From Pseudomonadota bacterium (GTDB taxonomy: Bacteria > Pseudomonadota > Alphaproteobacteria > Rhizobiales > Devosiaceae), in assembly GCA_023387585.1 (NCBI GenBank), contig JAEWHZ010000140.1, positions 1 to 39,860 on the forward strand: DNA of 39,860 nucleotides. Reading direction: 5' to 3'. Each line of letters begins with the position of its first letter. Positions within the stretch are counted from its first letter, which is position 1. The position numbers and the translations under genes are program-made. Shown in pieces: positions 8,053 through 16,328 of the stretch. The notes under the pieces were generated by a model. It made no database searches and had not been told where the DNA came from. It saw only the letters and a list, made by a program, of their open reading frames with translations.

Positions 8053-8601
8053 CTATGCCGGATCGGGCTGCGACAGCGCGAGAATGGAGCCGCTGGCGCT
8101 CGGATCACGCAGGGCCTTGATCAGGGCGGCGTCGCGGGGATTGCCGAGGTTGAGGATGGCGACGATCTCGCCATTCTGGTCCTGGGGCGGCAAAGCGCGC
8201 TTCAACAGTCCCCCCTCCGGCATCTCGACGATCAGCATGGTGGCGACCGATGGATCGGGATCAAGGAAAGTCAGCCTCAGATAGACCTGCATGCTATCCC
8301 GCGCCGGAACGATGCGCATGCGGCCCTGGGGAAAGACGCGCTCATCGATCTCGCCGTCGCTGGCCGCACGTACTTCGGGCACAGAGGCATATTCCAGCTT
8401 GGTCTTGAGATCACGATAGGCGCCGCGCAGCCCGGCATCGGCGAATAGCCGTCGCGTCTGCGCCGGTGTCAGCTCGCTCGCCGGGTCCTTGAGGAAGCGC
8501 GCAATCTCCACGATTCCGAACAGATCGGCACTGGGCAAGGTTTCGGCCATGGTCATGTCGGCCACGAAGAGTTCGTCTGCCCTGTCGAGTTCGCGCGTCA
8601 T
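8053..8601 (-). CDS. Uncharacterised 182-aa partner of the STAND gene
   Basis: I do not recognise the family. The product is soluble, acidic, and without signal peptide or membrane segment. It contains a helical N-terminal half (SADLFGIVEIARFLKDPASE, TPAQTRRLFADAGLRGAYRD) and a beta-rich second half (RMRIVPARDSMQVYLRLTFL, PSVATMLIVEMPEGG). ATG at 8601 has GGAG 8 nt upstream. It ends 7 bp before the STAND start, so the two are almost certainly co-transcribed and it may load, inhibit or regulate the STAND protein. It is divergent from the unknown gene at 8691 across an 89-bp gap. The seven-copy motif is absent upstream, so this unit is probably controlled differently from the secreted cargo. 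Confidence 0.75.
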   Translation of the reverse strand: MTRELDRADELFVADMTMAETLPSADLFGIVEIARFLKDPASELTPAQTRRLFADAGLRGAYRDLKTKLEYASVPEVRAASDGEIDERVFPQGRMRIVPARDSMQVYLRLTFLDPDPSVATMLIVEMPEGGLLKRALPPQDQNGEIVAILNLGNPRDAALIKALRDPSASGSILALSQPDPA

Positions 8602-8690
8602 TGCCTTGTCTCCCTCCGCGTGTAGTATGATGGCGTTATTGTTCCCATGCCAGTCTTGGGCCTGGCGATTTCAGCGAACGCAAGCGAACT

Positions 8691-10337
8691 TTGGTTACAT
8701 CCGACGATCAAAAACTGGTTGACGCCATAGCCACTACGATAGCGCGGGAAGGCAATCTTCTTGGTCAGGGTGGCGGGCTCTGGTGTCCTGCCGCAATCGG
8801 CCAAAAGTTGCGCCTGGCCATTCCGCGCAGGGACAAGACCCTCCAAGGCCTGCTGCAGCAGGCAGTGCGCCTGATCCGCCTCATGGATCGCGCCGATCCG
8901 GGCGGCTATCAGGGGTTTCTCTATATAAGCGTGCCGTGGCTGCGCACGGCGGTCTTCAGCAGGCTTGTGGGCAAGGCCATAGCCGCAGGCCGCCTTGCGG
9001 GGGTGGCGCATGCCGATGCGCAAACGGGGGTCGTTTTTGCCGAAGCGGAAATGAACGCGGCAAGCGGTGCCCAGTTCAATCTGAGCTTTGCACAGATGCC
9101 GGCGATCGCAGCCTTTATCGACATCCTGCACAACATGCTCGGCTACGACCGGGTACAATCGCTGTGCGAGGATGTATGCGGCCGTGCCTGTACGCGGACG
9201 GCGGCCGAGGTGGCCAGGGATCTGCGCAAGCAGGTGGAGGACTGGCTGCGGCCGTGCCTTGCCAGCGAACATTTCGCCAAGCAGGCCGAAGTTATCCGCA
9301 AATATCTCGAGGCCGCCGCCAGGACCGACGCAAGCCTGATCGATGATGGCGTGGTCTTTTCCTTCTGGTCGGAGCGCGGCGCGACTGCCGAGATCGATGG
9401 GTTCAGGAACTTCCGCAATGCCGCCCGCAAAATGCTGGCATATCGCACCGACATGCTCGTCGCGCAGCGCGAGTTCATGGCCGAAAGTGCTGGCGAATTG
9501 CAGGACTACCATGCCAACTCCGACATCTCGGGTGAAAACGCCGATGTTTGGAGCGCCTCTCATTGGACGTCGCCCCTGCAAATCCTGCTGTCGCCGCCCT
9601 GTGACCGGATCAAGTGGATGGTCGGTACGGAGCTGAAGCTGGCCGCCCATCTCGTCAGCAGCACCAGCGAAGAGGCCGAGCGGGAAGGCAGCGATGATGC
9701 GGGAATGGTGCAGGCTCTTTTCCTGCACGACGCGCCGGACCCGGCTTTCTACCGCTCGCTGATGCGCTTTTCCTATTTCGGCGCGCGCCAGGCGCTTGTC
9801 AGCAAGGGATACCGGCGCAATGCCGACAAGCAGCCCGAGAATTTCGCCGATTATGACCAGCTTCTCGCGCGCTTCGGGGCGATGGAGGCCAAGCTCCTGG
9901 CGGCGGTCAGGACCGGCGCGGTCATCCTTCTGCGCAACGGTCATGTCAGCGCGCTTCCTCTTTGCGCCTATGCCGTGCCCGAAGTAGTACGCTTGGCTTT
10001 CGAGGACGTGGATCCCGATGCCATCACGGAGCTGGAAATCGGTGGTTCCATCCAGCAGGGCTTCGTCACGCGCCTGCTCAATGCGCGCGATGCGGCGGGC
10101 AAGGATATTTTCGCCCTGCTTTCGCCCCTGGAGCGCGGCCGCTCCGGCTTCAAGGAAGCCGAGGAGCACGATCCCGACATCGTTGAGGGTCTTGCCGAAG
10201 GTGTCGACGGCGTCGAGCGCTTGCATCGCTGCATTGCCGATTATGCCGCCTGGCTCGCCCGCCAGGACCTGCCGGCCCTGTTTGCCAAGGATAGCGCCCT
10301 GTTCGAAGCTCGTTTCGCTGAACTGTATGCGGATTGA
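8691..10337 (+). CDS. Uncharacterised 548-aa cytoplasmic protein, divergent from the STAND unit
   Basis: This is the only plus-strand gene in the first 21 kb of cargo. The frame must start at TTG 8691 or use another rare start, because a TGA lies at 8628 and no ATG precedes the conserved-looking sequence. The product is alpha-helical, with no signal peptide or membrane span. It has a cysteine cluster (LCEDVCGRACTRTA, about residues 159-172) and charged helices such as AEVARDLRKQVEDWLRPCLA. A 592-residue minus-strand frame over the same interval has the low-complexity look of an antisense shadow and was rejected. Sharing a promoter region with the STAND operon suggests a joint function; none can be named. 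Confidence 0.72.
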   Translation: MVTSDDQKLVDAIATTIAREGNLLGQGGGLWCPAAIGQKLRLAIPRRDKTLQGLLQQAVRLIRLMDRADPGGYQGFLYISVPWLRTAVFSRLVGKAIAAGRLAGVAHADAQTGVVFAEAEMNAASGAQFNLSFAQMPAIAAFIDILHNMLGYDRVQSLCEDVCGRACTRTAAEVARDLRKQVEDWLRPCLASEHFAKQAEVIRKYLEAAARTDASLIDDGVVFSFWSERGATAEIDGFRNFRNAARKMLAYRTDMLVAQREFMAESAGELQDYHANSDISGENADVWSASHWTSPLQILLSPPCDRIKWMVGTELKLAAHLVSSTSEEAEREGSDDAGMVQALFLHDAPDPAFYRSLMRFSYFGARQALVSKGYRRNADKQPENFADYDQLLARFGAMEAKLLAAVRTGAVILLRNGHVSALPLCAYAVPEVVRLAFEDVDPDAITELEIGGSIQQGFVTRLLNARDAAGKDIFALLSPLERGRSGFKEAEEHDPDIVEGLAEGVDGVERLHRCIADYAAWLARQDLPALFAKDSALFEARFAELYAD

Positions 10338-10372
10338 GCCAGTCATCGCCCCATACCTCTTAGGAAGCGGTC

Positions 10373-11638
10373 TCATTCAAAATCGTCCGGATAGGTGCCG
10401 ATAGCCAGTCCATGTGCGTCGCGGGCGCCTTCGAGGCCATAGGACGCGCCTATCGCCACAATATTTCCAGTTGCACCAAGGGCGACAGAATCGAAATACT
10501 GGCGGCCCTCGCCGGAAAATGTCTGCTGTGACAGCATATTGCCGGCGGGATCGAAACGAGCGGCGTAGGCGTTTTGACCATATACACCGACCGCCACCAG
10601 GCTGTCCCCGTCTGCCATAAGACCCGCAAAAATCACGCCATCCTCGGCCAAAATCTCCCAGACCTTGTTGCCTTGCAGATCGAAGGCGACGAGCCGGTCG
10701 TCCCGGCTGGCCTGGGGACGATGAATGTCCATGCTGGTGCCGATGGCGACAAGTGTGCCCTGATCCAGCATCGCAATAGCACCGAGACCGCCGCTGCGCT
10801 CCTGCTCGAAATAGGGACCGCCATCGGTATGCTCGAAAGACGCCTCCACATGGCCTTCGAAATAGGTCTGTGAAAATATCATCTCTCTCGCCGGGTTCAG
10901 GCTGACGATCCAGTCACCCGTCTTGCCCTCGGAAATCACGCCGCCGCCGGCGATAACGTTGCCTTCGGCGCCGACCATCAGGCTGCTCAGCCAGCTGCGT
11001 TCTCCCATGGAGAAGATATGTTCACGCAGCAATTGCCCATCGGCATCCAGATAGAGCAGCCAGCCGTGGTCTTGCTCGTCGACGCCCCCATATTCACCGA
11101 CAACGGCAAAGCCGCCCTCCGGCGTGGAGGCGATGGCGGAGAACCAGTCATCATGGTCGCCGCCATAGCGCTTCTGGTTGAGGACGGCGCCGTCCGGGGC
11201 GACGGTCACGAACCAACCATCAATGCTCTGTTCCGGATCTCCGGCCGTGACGCCGGCTATGCCCGACCTACCGGAGTCAGACGCAGCAACGCCGTTGAAT
11301 TGTTGCCACGTATCCTTATGGGACAAAGTGCGCAGCCACTCGGTTTCGCCATAGGGTTTTAGGCGCATCAGCCAGGCATTGGAGTCCATCACGGGACTGA
11401 CCGACGTGCCGACCGCAAGAAAATCTCCGTCCTTGAGGGCGGTTATGCCGGTGAGCCAGCTACGGTGCGATGGTTGCAGGCTATAGGTCCACAGATCTCC
11501 GGCAAATACAGCGTCGGGTTCGGACACTATCTCCGTCAGCATATCCACATCGATGGAATTGCCGGCAGAAACGTCGAGCGCGTGGGCTCCAGCCGGGATC
11601 AATGGCAACAGGGCCAAAATGAAAAAATAGCGTTTCAT
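10373..11638 (-). CDS. Secreted beta-propeller-like repeat protein
   Basis: This 421-aa exported protein consists of repeated beta-strand units. ATG at 11638 is chosen for its strong AGGAGG 6 nt upstream; the longer GTG-started frame to 11662 is unlikely. Residues 1-20 (MKRYFFILALLPLIPAGAHA) are a signal peptide. About eight repeats follow with the pattern xGGFxVVGxY...DHGWLLYLDADGQLL, for example at AWLMRLKPYGETEWLRTL, GWFVTVAPDGAVLNQKRYGG and GWLLYLDADGQLLREHIF. This is like delta-60/propeller repeats, a fold often used for ligand binding. It has its own shared motif at 11673-11699 and is the paralogue-like partner of the gene at 20475-21746. Ligand unknown. Confidence 0.75.
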   Translation of the reverse strand: MKRYFFILALLPLIPAGAHALDVSAGNSIDVDMLTEIVSEPDAVFAGDLWTYSLQPSHRSWLTGITALKDGDFLAVGTSVSPVMDSNAWLMRLKPYGETEWLRTLSHKDTWQQFNGVAASDSGRSGIAGVTAGDPEQSIDGWFVTVAPDGAVLNQKRYGGDHDDWFSAIASTPEGGFAVVGEYGGVDEQDHGWLLYLDADGQLLREHIFSMGERSWLSSLMVGAEGNVIAGGGVISEGKTGDWIVSLNPAREMIFSQTYFEGHVEASFEHTDGGPYFEQERSGGLGAIAMLDQGTLVAIGTSMDIHRPQASRDDRLVAFDLQGNKVWEILAEDGVIFAGLMADGDSLVAVGVYGQNAYAARFDPAGNMLSQQTFSGEGRQYFDSVALGATGNIVAIGASYGLEGARDAHGLAIGTYPDDFE

Positions 11639-11672
11639 GGCCGACCTCCTCGGTTTTTTCACTGCCAGCAGT

Positions 11673-11699
11673 CAACGGAGGGGTTAGGGGCTTTTTTCC
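11673..11699 (-). promoter_or_regulatory. Shared cargo promoter-like motif, copy 2
   Basis: On the minus strand GGAAAAAAG is followed by CCCCTCCGTTG, with 21 nt between the starts of GG and CCG. It ends 34 nt upstream of the propeller-like gene start. The layout (GGAA-type -35, CGTT-type -10, about 16 nt apart) resembles promoters read by ECF sigma factors; a repressor or activator site is the alternative. Confidence 0.65.
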
Positions 11700-11714
11700 T
11701 GCCACCGATCAGTT

Positions 11715-11747
11715 CCAGGCGCCCCCTTGAATAATCGGGGCGCCTGG
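11715..11747 (-). terminator. Strong GC-rich hairpin after the caspase-Sel1 gene
   Basis: Arms CCAGGCGCCCC (11715-11725) and GGGGCGCCTGG (11737-11747) pair perfectly over 11 bp with an 11-nt loop. The hairpin lies 64 bp past the stop of the caspase-Sel1 gene and just before the next shared motif, where a terminator is expected. No U-tract follows on the minus strand, so it may be a weak or Rho-assisted terminator or an mRNA stabiliser. Confidence 0.5.
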
Positions 11748-11810
11748 CGCAGCGCTGGAAATGATGGGATCGATATTTCCAGCGCAATTTCGGCATCTAA
11801 ATCAAAATTA

Positions 11811-13562
11811 TCAGAAGCGCAGGCGGCAATCGATCCGATCGTCCTCGGAAAAATACCTAATATTGCAGGCCTGCTTGTGCTCCATATAATTCAATGATTT
11901 ACGAGCCTCTACATCGCCTAACGCTATGGCCTTCTTGTACCATTGCTCGGCCGCTCCGTAGTCCTCCCAATCGCTATGAATGGAGCCGATCGAGATCATG
12001 GACTCGGTCCTTCCCAACTCCGCGGCCCGGGTGAACCAGCGGATGGCTTCATTGAAATCCTTGGGAACGCCGTGGCCAAAACGATAGGCCATGCCCACCT
12101 GGTGCATTCCGTAAGAGGAGCCAGCGAGCGCCGCCTGGTGAGCCCAATAATAGCTCTGGTCCCAATTTGACTGAACACCTTCTTGACGCAGGTAAGCGCC
12201 CACCAGATTTTCCATGCCGACAACGGATCCGAGCTGTGCGGCGTGTAGATACCAGCGGGCGGACTCCCTGAAATCCTGAGCAACGCCCAGGCCTGAATGA
12301 TGCAGCGTGCCGATATTGTTGACGGCATGGCCATAGTCGTACTTCGCAGCCTCAAGGTATGCCGTCCGCGCCTCGGTATAACGGCCCGCTGTTTGCAGGG
12401 CCCGGCCCAACTGATATTGGAAACGCGGCTCTTGAGGAAATTGAGCAGCGGCCTGCTCGCAAGCCGGGATGGCAAGCTCCCAGTTGATCAGTTCCATTTT
12501 GAAACCCTGCACGGCTTCAATCTTGTCGGGATCAAATGGATTGGCAGCCAATTCATCGCAGCGTGTCGCACGGGAGGGATTTGGAGGCGGCGCCACGACA
12601 TTGGCCGGATGCTGCGGCGTGGGATCGGGCGCTTCCTCATCAGGGCCGATGATGACGGAACCACAATTGGAGCAAGGCTGTGGCTCGGGGTCGAAAGTAT
12701 AGACCTCGCCGCCAATCTTGCTCACCGGCTCCGGTACTAAGGTGCGCACGGTCGTGGCGTTGGCCGCAAGGCGAATCTCCGCAAGCGGTGGATTACCCTC
12801 CAGCCAGGGATTCTGCCGGCCCTGCGTCTCCTTGCTCACCGCGTCCGCGACATGGGCAAGGACGCGGTAGAGGTCCATGTCCTCCGGCAGATAGGTCAGC
12901 AGCGCCTTAGTATAGGGGCTATTACCCACGGTGCGGTCGCCATCGTCGGCAAGGCCGCCGGGATGGGTGGCGTAACCGATCAGCAGGTTCGAGCGCGGCG
13001 GAATGTCGGCACGGGCCAGACCGCTGCCGAGATTGCGGACCGGATTGGCCTGGGCCATGCGTGCAATGAAGGGATTGTCGCGGCAGGCATCGAGTAGGAT
13101 GACGCCGAACGCGCTACGTTCCACTGCGATCATCAGCATAGCCATGTCTATTGCCTGGAAGGCTAGGTCGCGATCACTGGCCAGCCGGACATCGACGGGG
13201 ATGAGATAGTTTCGGCCATCGGCCTGGACGCCATGGCCTGCAAAGAAAACCAGGGCGATTTCGGCATTGTCCGCCTGCTCAGCGAACTGGCCGATCAAAC
13301 GATTCATTTCGTCGTAGCCGAGGTCGGTGCCGCCCAACACGTCGAAACCCAGGCCCGATAGCGTGCCCATCATGTCGATGCCGTCATTGCTGGCATTGGG
13401 CAGCGGCCGCGCGTTTTGATATTTGCTGTTGCCGATGACCAGCGCCACCCGCTCTTGGGCCAGCGCGGCCAACGACGTCGCCACCATGCCGAGGGTGGCG
13501 ACAACGACGGGGATCAGGATCTGGACCAGCACGGTCCTTGCAACGTTTCGGATATGGAACAT
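11811..13562 (-). CDS. Caspase-family peptidase with C-terminal Sel1 repeats
   Basis: This 583-aa protein starts at ATG 13562 (GGAGAGG 4 nt upstream). Residues 10-36 form a signal peptide or N-terminal anchor ending AALAQE. The caspase p20-type domain spans about 37-265: RVALVIGNSKYQNARPLPNA, catalytic His110 in FFAGHGVQADGRNYLIPVDV and catalytic Cys160 in ILLDACRDNPF. A Pro-rich linker carries a CSNC motif, and residues about 390-570 hold Sel1-like repeats (AVNNIGTLHHSGLGVAQDFR, GMHQVGMAYRFGHGVPKDFN). Such caspases usually cleave after basic residues. The signal sequence places the domain outside the cytoplasm. It is a single-gene unit between the serpin and a propeller gene, with its own shared motif. 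Confidence 0.9.
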   Translation of the reverse strand: MFHIRNVARTVLVQILIPVVVATLGMVATSLAALAQERVALVIGNSKYQNARPLPNASNDGIDMMGTLSGLGFDVLGGTDLGYDEMNRLIGQFAEQADNAEIALVFFAGHGVQADGRNYLIPVDVRLASDRDLAFQAIDMAMLMIAVERSAFGVILLDACRDNPFIARMAQANPVRNLGSGLARADIPPRSNLLIGYATHPGGLADDGDRTVGNSPYTKALLTYLPEDMDLYRVLAHVADAVSKETQGRQNPWLEGNPPLAEIRLAANATTVRTLVPEPVSKIGGEVYTFDPEPQPCSNCGSVIIGPDEEAPDPTPQHPANVVAPPPNPSRATRCDELAANPFDPDKIEAVQGFKMELINWELAIPACEQAAAQFPQEPRFQYQLGRALQTAGRYTEARTAYLEAAKYDYGHAVNNIGTLHHSGLGVAQDFRESARWYLHAAQLGSVVGMENLVGAYLRQEGVQSNWDQSYYWAHQAALAGSSYGMHQVGMAYRFGHGVPKDFNEAIRWFTRAAELGRTESMISIGSIHSDWEDYGAAEQWYKKAIALGDVEARKSLNYMEHKQACNIRYFSEDDRIDCRLRF

Positions 13563-13601
13563 GGCGCCTCTCCTATTGGCTCAACCTAAGTTGATGGGAG
13601 A

Positions 13602-13628
13602 CAGCGGTGGGATGAGCGGGGTTTTCCC
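13602..13628 (-). promoter_or_regulatory. Shared cargo promoter-like motif, copy 3
   Basis: On the minus strand GGGAAAACC is followed by CCCACCGCTG. It ends 39 nt upstream of the caspase-Sel1 start. The A-run is shorter than in the other copies, but the GGAAAA core and CCGCTG block are kept at the same spacing. Confidence 0.55.
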
Positions 13629-13649
13629 ACGCCGGGTTCCGGTTGAATG

Positions 13650-14870
13650 TCAGGGCCGGTCGATGCTCCCAAGCAGCAGGATCAAACCGCTTTCCTTTTC
13701 GCGCAGCAGGACCAGGAAGGGCCGGTCGATCCTCAGGGTATGCGGCGTGATGGCGATGGTTCGCACCATGCCCGCCACAGTCGCAGTCGCGGCTTCTGCG
13801 CCCGCCTCGTTCCATTCGAGCACAGCGCGATGCACAAGGCTGTCAATGACCACGGCTTGCTCGGAAAGCGTATCGAAAGGGGTGGAGAACAACTGCCCGA
13901 ACCCGGCAGCCTCGAAGAGCGGCGCCATGTCGCCGCCGGCCCTTGCCGACAGGCGCGGCAATTGCAGGGTGACGGGCATGGCCGTGCGGTCGGACGCGGC
14001 GTGGTTGAGCAGAGCCCGCCAGTCCTCATCGTCCCAGGATGCCATGTTCACGTCCGCGCCAGGCAAGCCGATGACGATCTCGAACGCGGGCTGGTCTGGC
14101 GTTGCAGTAAAGGGTAAGGCGGCGAATTCGCTGTCCAGCGCGCTCCAATGCTCCAGAGTGCTCTCCATAACCATGAAATCGGCGCTGACCTCGTCGCCTG
14201 CGGCGGTCGTGAAAGGGCCCTCCACGGTCTGGGCGGGATCGAACGGCATGGCCCAATCGGCCTTGAAATGCAGCGCACTGGCCAGCAGCAGCCGGGTCTG
14301 CGCATCCAGGTCCTCCAGCATGGGAGAGATCAGGCCGCCTGTCTGTTCACTGATGACCTGATTGATCCGGTCCAGCGTTTCGGACGCGGTAAAATCGGCC
14401 TGCTCGACACTTGCGCCAAAGGTACCCTCGAGGAATTCCTGGTATTCGGGCCAGAGCGCCAGCGTGGGTGCGGTCCATATAGACGCCGCCAGCCGCAGGG
14501 GCGCGGCGGCGTCGCCATTTTGCAGGTCCTGCGACAGTTCGGCGGCCTGCAGCGCCAGCGCCGTCAGCCCATCCGAGCCTTCGAGGCCAAATAGCGCGCC
14601 GATGGTCCCGCTGGTTTCATAGCTGCTCCCTTCCGAAACGCCCGAATCCAGCATGAGCGCGACCTGTGCCAGATTGAGAGGCGAAAGCAGGATGGTGCCG
14701 CTGTCCGGGCGGTCGAGCGCCGCCTGCAACAGTTCGAGGCCAAAGGCATTGATCCTTTCCGCTGCGCTCAGCGTTGCGGGCGCGTCCGTGGCGTCTTCGG
14801 CGTGAATGGGGCCGGTCGTCAGCAGTGTCGCCAGCGTGAGCAATGACAAGAATGGGCGAGCGATCTTCAT
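13650..14870 (-). CDS. Exported serpin (inhibitory-type hinge)
   Basis: This 406-aa serpin-family protein has a signal peptide (residues 1-24, MKIARPFLSLLTLATLLTTG). Serpin landmarks include NAFGLELLQAALDRPDSGTI, ALHFKADWAMPFDPAQTVEG, PVTLQLPRLSARAGGDMAPL and the C-terminal DRPFLVLLREKESGLILLLG. The reactive-loop hinge at about 355-364 reads EAGAEAATAT, the small-residue pattern of inhibitory serpins. The scissile region is near MVRTIA, with Arg370 at or next to P1, which would suit a trypsin-like target. It is the last gene of an operon and follows the trypsin-like protease by 12 bp, so it is probably that protease's inhibitor or protects the host from it. The pairing is inferred. Confidence 0.92.
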   Translation of the reverse strand: MKIARPFLSLLTLATLLTTGPIHAEDATDAPATLSAAERINAFGLELLQAALDRPDSGTILLSPLNLAQVALMLDSGVSEGSSYETSGTIGALFGLEGSDGLTALALQAAELSQDLQNGDAAAPLRLAASIWTAPTLALWPEYQEFLEGTFGASVEQADFTASETLDRINQVISEQTGGLISPMLEDLDAQTRLLLASALHFKADWAMPFDPAQTVEGPFTTAAGDEVSADFMVMESTLEHWSALDSEFAALPFTATPDQPAFEIVIGLPGADVNMASWDDEDWRALLNHAASDRTAMPVTLQLPRLSARAGGDMAPLFEAAGFGQLFSTPFDTLSEQAVVIDSLVHRAVLEWNEAGAEAATATVAGMVRTIAITPHTLRIDRPFLVLLREKESGLILLLGSIDRP

Positions 14871-14882
14871 CTGTCTGGCCTT

Positions 14883-15758
14883 TCAACTGGCTTGGATGAT
14901 CGACTGGATCCAGCCGATATAGTCTGACACGCGGGTATAGACGCCATAATTGCCGGCCTGCCCGCAGGGTGTGGGACCCCAGCTGACGATGCCGACTTGG
15001 GTCCAGCCGGTCGGGCCGCCATAGATCACCAGAGGACCGCCGCTATCGCCACTGCATGAATCGCGGCCGCCTTTCTCGTGGCCCGCGCAGAGCATGGTTG
15101 CGTCGACCTTTTGCGGATTGAAGGCAACGCAGTCTTCCTGGCGGGCGATCGGCAGGCTGGCCTGCTGCAGCAGATCGGAAAACACTACGGTTTCGGTAGA
15201 ACCCCAGCCCAATGTCGTAGCGCAGGCGCCGGGAGACGCCAGCCGCTCCGCCAAGGCAGGATTTTGTAGCTGGATCACCTGTTTCCGATTCTCGATCGTC
15301 ATTGGCTCAGCCAGCTTGATCAGGGCGATGTCGAAAGGTGCGCCATTCGGATCATGCGCATAGGCGCGGGGAATGAATACAGCCTGCCCCCGATAAGTCT
15401 GGCCGCCGGAACTGCGGCTGGCGCTCTTGTGGCGAAGGGTGATTTGCTCGCCGTCTACGGTGCGATTGGAACCGGCAGTGCCCTCGGCCACGCAATGAGC
15501 AGCGGTGAGGACCCAGCTTGCATTGAGAACGGTGCCACCGCAAATCGCGACGGAATAGGGCCTCGATATGGTGAGCGACACTATCCAGGGGAAATCCTCG
15601 ATCGGGGCCAATGCGCCGCCGATGATCCTGGCCGTGGTGCGTCCATCATATTCGCGGCAGTCGAAGCGGTCCTGGGCCTGGGCCGCGCCGGCCAGCGCGG
15701 GGATGACCGCGCAGGCCAGGGCGATTTTGCGAAGGGTGCCGAAAACCAGGTGTGTCAT
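14883..15758 (-). CDS. Secreted trypsin-like serine protease (S1A)
   Basis: This 291-aa chymotrypsin-fold protease has a signal peptide (residues 1-28, ending GAAQAQD). The mature enzyme opens with IIGGALAPIEDFPWIVSL, and the triad is complete: His in VLTAAHCVAE, Asp in PFDIALIKL and Ser in DSCSGDSGGPLV. The Asp six residues before the catalytic Ser (RDSC) predicts cleavage after Arg or Lys. Eight cysteines in the mature part allow four disulfides, so it should fold outside the cytoplasm. It starts 3 bp after the DUF4384 gene stop, whose end supplies GGAG. IIGG preceded by Arg (TTAR/IIGG) suggests a zymogen activated by a trypsin-like cut. Confidence 0.95.
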   Translation of the reverse strand: MTHLVFGTLRKIALACAVIPALAGAAQAQDRFDCREYDGRTTARIIGGALAPIEDFPWIVSLTISRPYSVAICGGTVLNASWVLTAAHCVAEGTAGSNRTVDGEQITLRHKSASRSSGGQTYRGQAVFIPRAYAHDPNGAPFDIALIKLAEPMTIENRKQVIQLQNPALAERLASPGACATTLGWGSTETVVFSDLLQQASLPIARQEDCVAFNPQKVDATMLCAGHEKGGRDSCSGDSGGPLVIYGGPTGWTQVGIVSWGPTPCGQAGNYGVYTRVSDYIGWIQSIIQAS

Positions 15759-15761
15759 CTC

Positions 15762-16316
15762 TCACTCCATCACCGTGTAGGAAAAATAGACGTCGGACCG
15801 GCCCAGATCATGCGTCCGAATGGTACGGGATGTCTGCATCTCGTTCTGGGAGAACAAATCGATGAAATGTTCGGGAGCCAGAAGCGCCTCCTCGGTCGCA
15901 ACCCAGTTAAGATAGATTTGCGAGCGGCCTTCTTCGCCGCGCACCCGCAGGCGGAAGCTCTCGTCTTCGCCCATGCAATATTGTTCGCCGGCCGCTATCT
16001 TGGCGCCATTGCCGCCATGGCCAGAAAATTTATTGGGATAGATCAGCCCGAAGCTGCCATCCGGGTTGATGCTCCAGAGATTGACCCAGCCCGCTTGCGG
16101 CGCCGAAAAGCAGATGACCACGGCATCACCGATCCGCACACGCGGGAGACCCGCGGTTCCATTAAGCTGCGTCCGCCGGTGGCTGGCCTCATCGAGATGA
16201 TAAAAAAGCAGCGTGGGATCGGGGTGCACAGCCGGCTGCGCCGCTACCGGCGTCGTGGCGAGCACTAAGCCTGCCAATAGTACAGCCAAATTGAGCCTGT
16301 TCCTTGTGCGTGTCAT
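15762..16316 (-). CDS. Exported single DUF4384-domain protein
   Basis: This 184-aa protein has a signal peptide (about residues 1-26, LNLAVLLAGLVLATTPVAAQ) and one DUF4384-type domain: RIGDAVVICFSAPQAGWVNL, then WSINPDGSFGLIYPNKF and IAAGEQYCMGEDESFRLRVR. DUF4384 domains often occur in or beside bacterial caspase-family and serine protease proteins and are thought to bind or present ligands; the role is not established. It lies between the OmpA-like gene (12 bp upstream) and the trypsin-like gene (3 bp downstream) in a five-gene operon. Confidence 0.8.
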   Translation of the reverse strand: MTRTRNRLNLAVLLAGLVLATTPVAAQPAVHPDPTLLFYHLDEASHRRTQLNGTAGLPRVRIGDAVVICFSAPQAGWVNLWSINPDGSFGLIYPNKFSGHGGNGAKIAAGEQYCMGEDESFRLRVRGEEGRSQIYLNWVATEEALLAPEHFIDLFSQNEMQTSRTIRTHDLGRSDVYFSYTVME

Positions 16317-16328
16317 GGCTATATTCCT

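Noticed and set aside
8598..10376. 592-aa minus-strand frame covering the 8691-10337 gene
   Set aside because: It is antisense to a better plus-strand frame, overlaps the start of the 8601 gene, and its composition (Gly/Ala/Arg-rich, no domain rhythm) is that of a GC-rich shadow.
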